Positions 26,549 to 35,257 of a DNA stretch of 64,000 nt are shown one piece after another. The notes beneath the pieces were generated by a model that searched no databases, had not been told where the DNA came from, and saw nothing but the letters and a program-made list of their open reading frames with translations. This DNA is from Pseudomonas typographi (GTDB taxonomy: Bacteria; Pseudomonadota; Gammaproteobacteria; Pseudomonadales; Pseudomonadaceae): positions 1-64,000 of the forward strand of contig NZ_JAAOCA010000009.1 in NCBI RefSeq assembly GCF_014694385.1, written 5' to 3'. The first letter of the stretch is position 1. Each line of letters opens with the position of its first letter. A program made the position numbers and the translations under genes.

Positions 26549-29500
26549 TCAAGCGGCTTTCGCTTCCAGGCGCTCGAGCAGCGCCTCGAGCGTATTGAAG
26601 CGCTCTTCGGCGCGCTCCATCGGCACGCTGAACTTGAACAGGGTAGCCCCTTCGAATTTATAGCGGTTCGGCTGGCCTTGGATCAGCTTGATCAGCACCA
26701 GTGGGTCCACCGGCGTTTGCGAGCCGAATTCCAAGCGCCCGCCCTGGGGGCCGGCATCGATCTTGACGATGCCCAGTTGTTCAGCCTTCAGCTTGAGCAA
26801 GGTCAGGCGGATCAGGTGCTTGGTCGGCTCTGGCAACAGGCCAAAGCGGTCGATCATTTCTACTTGCAGGTCTTTTAGCGCCTCTTCGTCGCGGGCCGAG
26901 GCGATGCGCTTGTAGAGAATCAGCCGGGCATGCACGTCGGGCAGGTAATCGTCGGGAATCAGTGCCGGCACCCGCAGGTTGATGTCCGGGCCACCGCCCA
27001 GCGGCTGTTCCAGGTTAGGCTGCTCGCCTTTTTGGATGGCCTTGACCGCCTGTTCGAGCATTTCCATGTAGAGGGTGAACCCTACCGCCTGAATCTGCCC
27101 GCTCTGGCCCTCACCCAACAGTTCGCCGGCACCGCGGATCTCCAAATCGTTGGTGGCCAGCACGAAACCCGCCCCCAGGTCTTGGGTATTGGCGATGGCT
27201 TCCAGGCGTTTTTCCGCATCCGCGGTAATGGCCTGGCGTGGCGGGGTGAGCAGGTACGCATAGGCCTGGTGGTGGCTGCGCCCTACGCGGCCGCGCAGTT
27301 GGTGCAATTGTGCCAGGCCGAATTTGTCGGCGCGCTCGATGATGATGGTGTTGGCGCTGGGCACGTCGATGCCGGTTTCGATAATGGTCGAGGCCACCAA
27401 CACGTTGAAGCGCTTGTGGTAGAAATCGCTCATCACCTGTTCCAGGTCGCGTTCGCGCATCTGCCCGTGGCCGATGCCGATGCGTGCCTCCGGCACCAGC
27501 TGCGCAAGGTCTGCGGCGCATTTATCGATGGTTTTCACATCGTTGTGTAAAAAGTACACCTGCCCGCCGCGCAGCAGCTCGCGCAGCAGGGCTTCCTTGA
27601 TGGTGCTGTTGTTCTGCTCCATCACGAAGGTGCGCACCGACAGCCGCCGGGCGGGCGGCGTGGCGATGATGGACAGGTCGCGCATGCCGGCCATCGCCAT
27701 GTTCAGTGTGCGCGGGATGGGCGTGGCGGTCAGGGTGAGGATATCCACCTCGCTGCGCAGGGCCTTGAGCTGTTCTTTCTGGCGCACGCCGAAGCGGTGT
27801 TCTTCGTCGATGATGGCCAAGCCCAGGTCGTTGAACTTCACATCGCCCGACAGCAGTTTGTGGGTGCCGATCACGATGTCGATCTTGCCTTCGGCCAACT
27901 CCGCTACCGCCGCGTCGACCTCTTTGGCCGATTTGAAGCGGCTCATCACTTCTACCCGCACCGGCCAGTCGGCGAACCGGTCGCGAAAGCTGTTGTAATG
28001 CTGCTGGGCGAGCAGGGTGGTGGGCACCAGCACGGCCACTTGGCGGCCGCTGTGTACGGCGATGAAGGCGGCACGCATCGCCACCTCGGTTTTGCCGAAG
28101 CCCACATCACCGCATATCAACCGGTCCATCGGCTTGGGCGCGAGCATGTCGGCGCGTACCGCTTCGATAGCCGTTTGCTGGTCGGGGGTTTCCTCGAAGG
28201 CAAAGCCTGCGCTGAACGTTGCATAGTCCAGCGCCGGGTCGGTGAACGCATGGCCCTTGCGCGCCCCGCGGCGGGCATAGATGTCGAGCAACTCGGCGGC
28301 CACATCGCGCACCTGTTCGGCGGCTTTGCGTTTGGCCTTCTGCCAGGCTTCGGAGCCGAGCCGGTGCAGCGGCGCCAGGGCGTCGTCGGCACCGGTGTAA
28401 CGGGCAATCAGATGCAGGTTGGCCACCGGCACATAGAGCTTGGCGTGCTCGGCGTACTCCAAGGTCAGGAACTCGGCCACTTGATGGTCGATTTCCAGGG
28501 TGGCCAGGCCCAGGTAGCGGCCCACGCCATGGTCGATGTGTACCACCGGGGCGCCTTCGCGCAATTCGGTAAGGTTCTTGATCACCGCGTCGTTGGCGCC
28601 GTCGTTGCGCTTGTCGCGGCGGCGGCGCTGCATGACCCGCTGGCCGAACAACGGGCTCTCGGCCACCAGCGCCAATGCAGGCTCGGTCAGGCACAAGCCT
28701 TCTTCGAGGGGGGCTATGGTGATGGCCAGGCGCGCGTCGCTCGCGACGAACGCCTCCCAACCCTCGACCACTTGGGGGCGCAGTTTCAAGCGTTCGAGCA
28801 GTTCGAGCAGTACCTCGCGGCGCCCGGCGGTTTCGGCGGTAAATAGCACCCGGCCGGGGAACTGGTCGAGGAAGCCGGCCAATGCCCCCAGCGGCTGTGC
28901 GGCCTTGGCCTCGATGGCCAGGTTCGGCAGCGGTTCGCTGGGGAAGCTCACTTGGGCCGGGCCCGGCTCACGGCTGACCACCACCCGTGGCCAAGCCTTG
29001 AGCCGGGCAAAGCAGTCTTCGACCGGCAAAAACAGCTCGGCCGGCGGCAGCAATGGGCGCAATGGGTCGATACGGCGTTCTTCGAAACGCCCGCGCACAT
29101 CGCTCCAGAATTGCTCCGCGGCCGCCTCGATACCGGGCAGGGAGAACACCTGGGTATTGGCCGGCAGGTAATCGAACAGCGTGGCGGTGGCGTCGAAGAA
29201 CAGCGGTAGGTAGTACTCGATGCCGGCAGGGGTGATGCCGCTGTTGAGGTCCTGAAAGATCGGGCTACGGCGGAAATCGACATCGAAACGTTCGCGAAAG
29301 CGGGCCTTGAAACGCGTCACTGCGTCTTTTTGCAGCGGGAATTCACGGGCCGGCAACAAGCGCACCGAGTCAACCTTGTCGATAGAGCGTTGGGTTTCCG
29401 GGTCGAAGGTGCGCAGGGTTTCGATTTCGTCGTCGAACAGGTCGATGCGGTACGGCAGTCGGCTACCCATGGGGAACAGGTCGATCAGCGCGCCGCGCAC

Positions 29501-30004
29501 GGTGAATTCGCCGTGCTCGTAAACCGTGTCGACATACCGGTAGCCTGCCGCCTCCAGCCGGGTTCTCATAGCGTCTACATCAAGTTTTTGCCCAGCGTCC
29601 AACACCAGGCTGCTGCCCAGTAGAAACTGAGTCGGCGCCAGCCGATGTAGGGCAGTGGTGATCGGGACTACCAAAATGCCGTGGGCCAGTTCGGGCAGGC
29701 GATAAAGGCTGGCGATGCGTTGTGAGACGATGTCCTGGTGTGGCGAGAACAGGTCGTAGGGCAACGTTTCCCAATCGGGAAAATGCAGCACCGGAAGGTT
29801 CGGCGCGAAAAAGCGCAGCTCCTGCTCCAGGCGGTCGGCGCTCTGGCTGTCGGCGGTCAGCAACAGGGTGAAGCGCCCCGCGCCGCTCGCGGCTTCGGCC
29901 ACGGCCAGCGGCAAGGCCGCGCCATGCAGGCCGGCCCAAGTCTGTTTGCCGTTAGCGGCGGCCGCGGCAGCGGTGGGTAGGGCGGGAAGGTGCAATACGG
30001 GCAC
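26549..30004 (-). CDS. mfd: Transcription-repair coupling factor
   Basis: 1151-residue Mfd: recognises stalled RNA polymerase, removes it and recruits UvrA. The UvrB-like N-terminal module covers about the first 340 residues. An RNA polymerase-interaction domain follows (about 480-540, with VHIDHGVGRYLGL). The helicase core has Walker A GDVGFGKTEVAM near 631 and DEEH near 733. The C-terminal autoinhibitory domain ends the protein. I chose the GTG at 30004 because the protein then begins VPVLHLPALP, as in other pseudomonads, and CAGGAG lies upstream; the longer reading adds 17 residues. Divergent from gap. Confidence 0.97.
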   Translation of the reverse strand: MPVLHLPALPTAAAAAANGKQTWAGLHGAALPLAVAEAASGAGRFTLLLTADSQSADRLEQELRFFAPNLPVLHFPDWETLPYDLFSPHQDIVSQRIASLYRLPELAHGILVVPITTALHRLAPTQFLLGSSLVLDAGQKLDVDAMRTRLEAAGYRYVDTVYEHGEFTVRGALIDLFPMGSRLPYRIDLFDDEIETLRTFDPETQRSIDKVDSVRLLPAREFPLQKDAVTRFKARFRERFDVDFRRSPIFQDLNSGITPAGIEYYLPLFFDATATLFDYLPANTQVFSLPGIEAAAEQFWSDVRGRFEERRIDPLRPLLPPAELFLPVEDCFARLKAWPRVVVSREPGPAQVSFPSEPLPNLAIEAKAAQPLGALAGFLDQFPGRVLFTAETAGRREVLLELLERLKLRPQVVEGWEAFVASDARLAITIAPLEEGLCLTEPALALVAESPLFGQRVMQRRRRDKRNDGANDAVIKNLTELREGAPVVHIDHGVGRYLGLATLEIDHQVAEFLTLEYAEHAKLYVPVANLHLIARYTGADDALAPLHRLGSEAWQKAKRKAAEQVRDVAAELLDIYARRGARKGHAFTDPALDYATFSAGFAFEETPDQQTAIEAVRADMLAPKPMDRLICGDVGFGKTEVAMRAAFIAVHSGRQVAVLVPTTLLAQQHYNSFRDRFADWPVRVEVMSRFKSAKEVDAAVAELAEGKIDIVIGTHKLLSGDVKFNDLGLAIIDEEHRFGVRQKEQLKALRSEVDILTLTATPIPRTLNMAMAGMRDLSIIATPPARRLSVRTFVMEQNNSTIKEALLRELLRGGQVYFLHNDVKTIDKCAADLAQLVPEARIGIGHGQMRERDLEQVMSDFYHKRFNVLVASTIIETGIDVPSANTIIIERADKFGLAQLHQLRGRVGRSHHQAYAYLLTPPRQAITADAEKRLEAIANTQDLGAGFVLATNDLEIRGAGELLGEGQSGQIQAVGFTLYMEMLEQAVKAIQKGEQPNLEQPLGGGPDINLRVPALIPDDYLPDVHARLILYKRIASARDEEALKDLQVEMIDRFGLLPEPTKHLIRLTLLKLKAEQLGIVKIDAGPQGGRLEFGSQTPVDPLVLIKLIQGQPNRYKFEGATLFKFSVPMERAEERFNTLEALLERLEAKAA

Positions 30005-30223
30005 GGTCGGATAACACTCCTGGCAAGCAAACGGGCGGGAATGAACAATCGACAATCATAACGGCGGGGAGTGCCAGCTGTCAGGCCCCGCATCGCTGCG
30101 CTGAACTTGCACCCCGGCGCCGTGGTCTATGGCGCCGTGGTGGCAGCGGTGCGTTGCTATTCAAGGATGGGCGAAGTCATAATGTAGCCCTGTTTTTCAT
30201 CCCCTACATGTGGAAGGTTCCCC

Positions 30224-31678
30224 GTGACTCAGAAGCCCGACCAGTGCCTTGGTGAATGGATTGACCGTGAAGCGCTCGCCGAAGCAATGATTCCGATCAT
30301 TGGTCAGCTCTACCGCAACAATAACGTGGTGAGCTCGATTTATGGCCGTAGCCTGATCAACCGTTCCGTGATTCAAATCCTCAAGGCTCACCGTTATGCT
30401 CGCCACCGCCAGGCTGACGAAAACGAGCTCTCGGTGCACGAGACGTTTGCGCTGCTCAAGGCCATGAGCGAACTCAAGCTCGGTGCGGCTTCCGTCGACT
30501 TGGGCAAGCTGGTGGAAAAATTCAAGGCCGAAGGCAACGGCCGCAACGCCGAACAATTCGTGCGTGATGAATTGGCCGACGTGGTGGGCAAGCAGACCAC
30601 CACGGTGGGCGTGCGCAAGGGCCAAGACGTGGTGCTCTATGGTTTCGGCCGCATCGGCCGGTTGCTGGCGCGTATCCTGATCGAGAAAACCGGGGGCGGC
30701 GACGGCCTGCGCCTGCGCGCGATCGTCGTGCGCCAAGGCTCGAAGGACGACCTGTCCAAGCGCGCCAGCCTGCTGCGCCGCGACTCGGTGCACGGTACCT
30801 TCGAAGGCACTATCCTGGCCAATGAAGAAGACAACACACTCAACGTCAACGGTAACCTGATTCAGGTGATCTACGCCAAGAGCCCGGCCGACGTCGATTA
30901 CACCCAGTACGGCATCGAAAACGCCCTGGTGGTCGACAACACCGGCGTGTGGCGCGACGCCGAGGGCCTGGGCCAGCACCTGGCCTGCCCGGGCGTGGGC
31001 CGCGTGGTGCTGACCGCACCGGGCAAGGGCAAGCTCAAGAATATCGTGCACGGCATCAACCACGGCATCATCAATGATGATGACCGCATCATCTCGGCCG
31101 CCTCTTGCACCACCAACGCCATCGTGCCGGTACTCAAGGCCGTCAACGACAAGTTCGGCATCACCAACGGCCACGTTGAAACCGTTCACTCGTACACCAA
31201 CGACCAGAACCTGATCGACAACTTCCACAAGGGCTCACGCCGGGGCCGTAGTGCCGCGCTGAACATGGTGCTGACCGAAACGGGCGCCGCTACCGCCGCG
31301 GCCAAGGCCCTTCCGGAACTGGAGGGCAAGCTGACCGGCAACGCCATTCGCGTGCCCACGCCGAACGTGTCGATGGCTATCCTGAACCTCAACCTGGACA
31401 AGCCCACCACCCGCGAAGAACTCAACGAGTACCTGCGCGACACCGCCTTGCATTCGGAGCTGTCCAAGCAGATCGACTACGTTGACTCGACCGAAGTGGT
31501 GTCCACCGACTTCGTAGGTTCCCGTTATGCCGGCGTGGTCGATGCCCAGGCGACCATCGTCAACGACAACCGTGTGGTGTTGTACGTGTGGTACGACAAC
31601 GAGTTCGGCTACAGCTGCCAGGTGGTGCGTGTGATGGAAGACATCGCCAAGGTCAACCCGCCAGCCTTCCCACGCTAG
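30224..31678 (+). CDS. gap: Glyceraldehyde-3-phosphate dehydrogenase, long N-terminal form
   Basis: 484 residues, about 150 longer than ordinary GAPDH. Residues about 1-125 are an extra helical N-terminal domain (MTQKPDQCLGEWIDREALAE). The Rossmann part begins at VLYGFGRIGRLLARI near 136, and the catalytic cysteine is in AASCTTNAIVPV near 293. The NAD-binding end is WYDNEFGYSCQVVR. This form occurs in pseudomonads beside mfd. It may act in gluconeogenesis, which is inference. The start is GTG 30224 with GGAAGG upstream. The stop TAG lies within a CTAG repeat end at 31675. Confidence 0.94.
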   Translation: MTQKPDQCLGEWIDREALAEAMIPIIGQLYRNNNVVSSIYGRSLINRSVIQILKAHRYARHRQADENELSVHETFALLKAMSELKLGAASVDLGKLVEKFKAEGNGRNAEQFVRDELADVVGKQTTTVGVRKGQDVVLYGFGRIGRLLARILIEKTGGGDGLRLRAIVVRQGSKDDLSKRASLLRRDSVHGTFEGTILANEEDNTLNVNGNLIQVIYAKSPADVDYTQYGIENALVVDNTGVWRDAEGLGQHLACPGVGRVVLTAPGKGKLKNIVHGINHGIINDDDRIISAASCTTNAIVPVLKAVNDKFGITNGHVETVHSYTNDQNLIDNFHKGSRRGRSAALNMVLTETGAATAAAKALPELEGKLTGNAIRVPTPNVSMAILNLNLDKPTTREELNEYLRDTALHSELSKQIDYVDSTEVVSTDFVGSRYAGVVDAQATIVNDNRVVLYVWYDNEFGYSCQVVRVMEDIAKVNPPAFPR

Positions 31679-31836
31679 GGTGGTGCCCCCAGAAGCTGGC
31701 TGCACAGTGTTGACCATTGCTGCCGGGCCGTGTTGCCTTAGCGCGGTGTAACCTTGCTATGGCGCATCACGGCGCCTGGCTCGACAGCAACGTTCACAGA
31801 TCAACTCTCGGGCTAACGTCTGGAACATCACACTCG
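31675..31836 (+). repeat. CTAG-ended intergenic repeat, copy B
   Basis: About 162 bases directly after gap. Left end CTAGGGTGGTGCCCCCAGAA and TGGCTGCACAGTGTTGAC align with copies at 45.9 and 53 kb. The core has ATCACGGCGCCTGGC, and the right end is AACATCACACTCG. The gap stop codon TAG is part of the CTAG end. Confidence 0.65.
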
Positions 31837-31850
31837 CTTTTTGCACATGA

Positions 31851-31875
31851 ACCCGGCCTTGGCGCCGGGTTTTTT
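31851..31875 (+). terminator. Rho-independent terminator downstream of gap
   Basis: ACCCGGC pairs with GCCGGGT around a six-base loop and is followed by a run of T. It closes the gap transcript beyond the repeat copy. Confidence 0.85.
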
Positions 31876-31985
31876 GCCTCGTAGTACCGCAAGGTACCTA
31901 TTCGACTAAGGTCGTCTGTTTTTGCCCACGGGCACGCCTAAAGTGGAGCATGTTCCACCCAAACCGTGCTGCGGAGACAAAAACA

Positions 31986-32297
31986 ATGAACGACAGCATT
32001 TACCTGGCCATCCAGGAAAACCCCCGTTTCAAAGAGCTGGTGGCCAAGCGAGAGCGATTCGCCTGGGTCCTATCGGCAATCATGCTCGCCCTCTACTCGG
32101 CCTTTATTCTGCTTATCGCCTATGCGCCGCAGGTGCTCGGGGCCAAGCTCAGCCCTGGCACTTCGATCACCTGGGGTATCCCTATAGGCGTGGGGCTGAT
32201 CCTCAGCGCCTTCGTGCTCACGGCCATCTATGTGCGCCGCGCCAATGGCGAGTTCGACGACCTGAACCAAGCCATCCTCAACGAGGTGCAGCCATGA
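31986..32297 (+). CDS. DUF485 small membrane protein, partner of ActP
   Basis: 103 residues with two hydrophobic helices (about 26-47 and 60-80), starting [20 protein letters not shown]. The family (YjcH in E. coli) is almost always encoded directly before the acetate symporter ActP. Here the stop overlaps the actP start (ATGA at 32294), so the pair is translationally coupled. It probably assists ActP assembly or activity, which is inference. No acetyl-CoA synthetase gene is next to it in this window, unlike E. coli. Confidence 0.92.
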   Translation: MNDSIYLAIQENPRFKELVAKRERFAWVLSAIMLALYSAFILLIAYAPQVLGAKLSPGTSITWGIPIGVGLILSAFVLTAIYVRRANGEFDDLNQAILNEVQP

Positions 32298-33952
32298 TTC
32301 GCCGCCTCGCTGCCGCCACCGCACTGGCGCTGGCTTCAACCTTGGCCCTGGCCGCCGACGCCCTGGCCGGCACCGTGCAGAAGCAACCGTTGAACGTAGC
32401 GGCGATCGCTATGTTCGTGGGCTTCGTTTGCTTGACGCTGGCCATTACCTATTGGGCTTCCAAGCGCAACCGCTCCGCCGCCGACTACTACGCCGCTGGC
32501 GGGCGTATCACCGGCTTTCAGAACGGCCTGGCGATCGCCGGCGATTACATGTCGGCCGCCTCGTTTCTGGGCATCTCTGCCCTGGTGTTTTCTTCCGGCT
32601 ACGATGGGCTGATCTACTCCATAGGCTTTTTGGTAGGGTGGCCGATCATTCTGTTCCTGATCGCCGAGCGCTTGCGCAACCTGGGCAAGTATACGTTCGC
32701 CGACGTTGCTTCCTATCGCCTCAAGCAAACTGAAATCCGCACATTGTCGGCGTGCGGTTCGCTGGTGGTCGTAGCGTTCTACCTCATTGCCCAAATGGTC
32801 GGTGCCGGCAAACTGATCCAGCTATTGTTCGGCCTGGATTACACCGTGGCGATCGTGCTGGTGGGCATTCTGATGTGCTTGTACGTGCTGTTTGGCGGCA
32901 TGTTGGCCACCACTTGGGTGCAGATCATCAAGGCGGTGTTGCTGCTGGCAGGCGCGACGTTCATGGCGCTGATGGTCATGAAATCGGTGAATTTCGATTT
33001 CAACACGCTGTTCGCCGAGGCCATCAAGGTTCACCCCAAAGGTGAAGCGATCATGAGCCCGGGCGGGCTGGTCAACGACCCGATCTCCGCGTTCTCGCTC
33101 GGGTTGGCCTTGATGTTCGGCACCGCGGGGCTGCCGCACATCCTGATGCGCTTCTTTACGGTCAGCGACGCCAAGCAGGCGCGCAAGAGCGTGCTCTATG
33201 CCACCGGCTTCATCGGCTATTTCTACATCCTCACGTTTATCATCGGCTTTGGCGCCATCTTGCTGGTGAGCACCAACCCGGCGTTCAAGGATGCCACCGG
33301 CGCGTTGCTGGGTGGTAACAACATGGCCGCGGTGCATTTGGCCAATGCGGTAGGCGGTAGTGTGTTCCTGGGCTTTATCTCGGCGGTGGCCTTTGCCACC
33401 ATCCTGGCGGTGGTCGCCGGGCTTACCTTGGCAGGCGCCTCGGCGGTGAGCCATGACCTCTATGCCAGCGTGATTAAAAAAGGCAAGGCCGCCGAGAAAG
33501 ACGAAATCCGGGTATCGAAGGTGACCACCGTCGCCTTGGGCGTGGTCGCCATCGTGCTTGGCATTCTCTTCGAGAAGCAAAACATCGCGTTCATGGTGGG
33601 CCTGGCATTCTCCATCGCGGCCAGTTGTAACTTCCCGGTGCTGCTGCTTTCGATGTACTGGAAGCGCCTGACTACCCGGGGGGCAATGGTCGGTGGTTGG
33701 ATGGGGCTGGTCACCGCGGTGGTGCTGATGGTGCTCGGCCCGACGATCTGGGTGCAAATCCTCGGGCATGAAAAACCGATCTACCCGTACGAGTACCCGG
33801 CATTGTTCTCGATGATCGTGGCGTTCGCTGGTATCTGGTTCTTCTCGATCACCGACAACTCCACCGCCGCCGAAGGTGAGCGGGCATTGTTCTACCCGCA
33901 GTTCGTGCGCTCGCAAACCGGCCTGGGCGCCAGCGGCGCGGTTTCGCACTAG
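32294..33952 (+). CDS. actP: Cation/acetate symporter
   Basis: Sodium:solute symporter family protein that imports acetate and other short carboxylates. 552 residues: an N-terminal signal-like helix ([20 protein letters not shown]), then about 13 hydrophobic segments. SSF motifs are seen in [27 protein letters not shown] and [17 protein letters not shown]. It overlaps the upstream DUF485 gene and is followed 6 bases on by a strong terminator, so the transcription unit is DUF485-actP. Confidence 0.95.
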   Translation: MIRRLAAATALALASTLALAADALAGTVQKQPLNVAAIAMFVGFVCLTLAITYWASKRNRSAADYYAAGGRITGFQNGLAIAGDYMSAASFLGISALVFSSGYDGLIYSIGFLVGWPIILFLIAERLRNLGKYTFADVASYRLKQTEIRTLSACGSLVVVAFYLIAQMVGAGKLIQLLFGLDYTVAIVLVGILMCLYVLFGGMLATTWVQIIKAVLLLAGATFMALMVMKSVNFDFNTLFAEAIKVHPKGEAIMSPGGLVNDPISAFSLGLALMFGTAGLPHILMRFFTVSDAKQARKSVLYATGFIGYFYILTFIIGFGAILLVSTNPAFKDATGALLGGNNMAAVHLANAVGGSVFLGFISAVAFATILAVVAGLTLAGASAVSHDLYASVIKKGKAAEKDEIRVSKVTTVALGVVAIVLGILFEKQNIAFMVGLAFSIAASCNFPVLLLSMYWKRLTTRGAMVGGWMGLVTAVVLMVLGPTIWVQILGHEKPIYPYEYPALFSMIVAFAGIWFFSITDNSTAAEGERALFYPQFVRSQTGLGASGAVSH

Positions 33953-33957
33953 GCCTG

Positions 33958-33995
33958 GCCATGAAAAAACCCGCCTAAGCGGGTTTTTTCATGGC
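33958..33995. terminator. Long perfect bidirectional terminator
   Basis: A perfect 17-bp stem with a CTAA loop, bearing AAAAAA on the left arm and TTTTTT on the right. It serves actP on the plus strand and the DUF3309 gene converging from the right. Confidence 0.95.
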
Positions 33996-34008
33996 AGAAC
34001 ACGGGCGG

Positions 34009-34161
34009 CTATATGCGGCCAAGTAGCAACAGTACCAGTAGCACCACCAATACCACGCCGACGATACCTGATGGCCCGTAGCCCCAGCTTCTAGAGTGAG
34101 GGAAAACCGGCAAACCACCGATCAGGAGGAGAATCAGAATGATGACCAGGATTGTGACCAT
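34009..34161 (-). CDS. DUF3309 small hydrophobic protein
   Basis: 50 residues with two hydrophobic stretches (MVTILVIILILLLIGGLPVF and GIVGVVLVVLLVLLLLGRI) separated by HSRSWGYGPS, the DUF3309 pattern. AAGGAAA lies just before ATG 34161. Small membrane proteins of this type are often stress-induced; function unknown. It converges on actP across the shared terminator. Confidence 0.85.
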   Translation of the reverse strand: MVTILVIILILLLIGGLPVFPHSRSWGYGPSGIVGVVLVVLLVLLLLGRI

Positions 34162-34318
34162 GATGGTTTCCTTGCGTGAGCTTGTTGTCGCACGGTGATG
34201 CATCGTGCTTATACCAATGGACTTCGCAGCCTCTGAAAAAGTTTGAAATCATTTAACCACGACGCTGGTTTTTCGCTCCCCTCGGTTATGCTGGGTGTTT
34301 TCGAAAAGGGCGTAGATC

Positions 34319-34651
34319 GTGCTCAACTACTTATGGTTCTTTTTCGCGGCTGTTTTCGAAATCGCAGGCTGCTATGGCGTGTACTTATGGCTACGCATGG
34401 GCAAGAGCGCCTGGTGGCTGGTGCCGGCACTGATCAGCCTGAGCGCCTTCGCGCTACTGCTCACCCGTGTCGAAGCTGCCTACGCTGGCCGTGCCTACGC
34501 CGCCTACGGCGGGCTTTACACCGTGACGGCGCTGGCGTGGTTGGCGCTCGTTGAAAACGTCCGCCCTACGGCCACGGACGCCTGGGGCGCGCTGCTGTGT
34601 GTGGTCGGCGCCAGCGTGATTTTATGGGGGCCACGGTTCAATGTGGGTTAA
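34319..34651 (+). CDS. YnfA family (UPF0060) membrane protein
   Basis: 110 residues with four hydrophobic helices and the family blocks [20 protein letters not shown] and [21 protein letters not shown]. It resembles half-size drug/metabolite transporters (SMR-like fold); transport of dyes or polyamines has been proposed for some members. The start is GTG 34319 with AAAAGGG upstream. It stands alone with its own short promoter region. Confidence 0.93.
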   Translation: MLNYLWFFFAAVFEIAGCYGVYLWLRMGKSAWWLVPALISLSAFALLLTRVEAAYAGRAYAAYGGLYTVTALAWLALVENVRPTATDAWGALLCVVGASVILWGPRFNVG

Positions 34652-34805
34652 GAGCGTTCAAAAACAGTCGGCTTGTGGGAAAGCTCTGTAAGAAAAAATG
34701 TAACTTATTGTAGGCAAAGGAGATTTCTCTTATTGGCCTCTTGCCAGGCTATCCGGGTTCTTTCAGTCTGGTCGCTCTTAGGGAAGCCTTACAGGGAGAA
34801 ACGCC

Positions 34806-35060
34806 ATGCTGGTTTTGAGCAGGGACGTCGGCGAAGACATCGTGATAGGCGAGGGCGTGATTCGCATCCGCGTGCTGAGCATCGAGGGGGGCCAGGTGCG
34901 TTTAGGCATCAGTGCACCGAAAGAGGTGGGTATTCACCGCGACGAAGTCCACCGCCGCATACATGCCGGCCTCGAGCCTACTGATCCGGCAGCCACTCTC
35001 GCGGTACGTCATGCCGCGCCATCAACTGGCACTGCTGGCTCTCGGGGTCGAACAGGATAA
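34806..35060 (+). CDS. CsrA/RsmA-family RNA-binding protein paralogue
   Basis: 84 residues. The first 55 are a CsrA core (MLVLSRDVGEDIVIGEGVIR and on to APKEVGIHRDEVHRRI), with the RNA-contact leucine at position 4 and the arginine of the HRDE motif. The last about 27 residues (LEPTDPAATLAVRHAAPSTG and beyond) are unusual and overlap the convergent UPF0270 gene by about 80 bases, so the tail is read through antisense sequence. The leader has GGA motifs, including the GGGAGA ribosome binding site, so self-repression is plausible. Which Rsm/Csr paralogue this is cannot be told from here. Post-transcriptional regulator of translation. Confidence 0.85.
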   Translation: MLVLSRDVGEDIVIGEGVIRIRVLSIEGGQVRLGISAPKEVGIHRDEVHRRIHAGLEPTDPAATLAVRHAAPSTGTAGSRGRTG

Positions 35061-35211
35061 GCGCCTGGCCCTTGGCCAACGCCTGGCGCACCCGCAGCAC
35101 CCGCGTTTGCAAGGGTGTTTCGTCACCGTTGTCGGTGCCGTCGCGGGTGACGAAGTCCTCGATCAAGCGGGTGAGGGTGTCGGGTTCGAGTTGGTCATAG
35201 GGAATGATCAT
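34978..35211 (-). CDS. UPF0270 (YheU) family protein
   Basis: 77 residues beginning MIIPYDQLEPDTLTRLIEDF, the typical N terminus of YheU proteins; function unknown. ATG 35211 lies 46 bases after the M42 peptidase stop. It converges on and overlaps the CsrA-like gene tail. It probably belongs to the NAGGN operon transcript, as in other pseudomonads. Confidence 0.88.
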   Translation of the reverse strand: MIIPYDQLEPDTLTRLIEDFVTRDGTDNGDETPLQTRVLRVRQALAKGQALILFDPESQQCQLMARHDVPREWLPDQ

Positions 35212-35257
35212 AGGCGAGCAGTGTACGTGGCCCCTGGCGTATCGGGAATATCGCAGG

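Noticed and set aside
24923-28846. Several long plus-strand frames across the SNF2 and mfd genes
   Set aside because: They mirror the minus-strand coding sequence, lack ribosome binding sites and contain no protein motifs.
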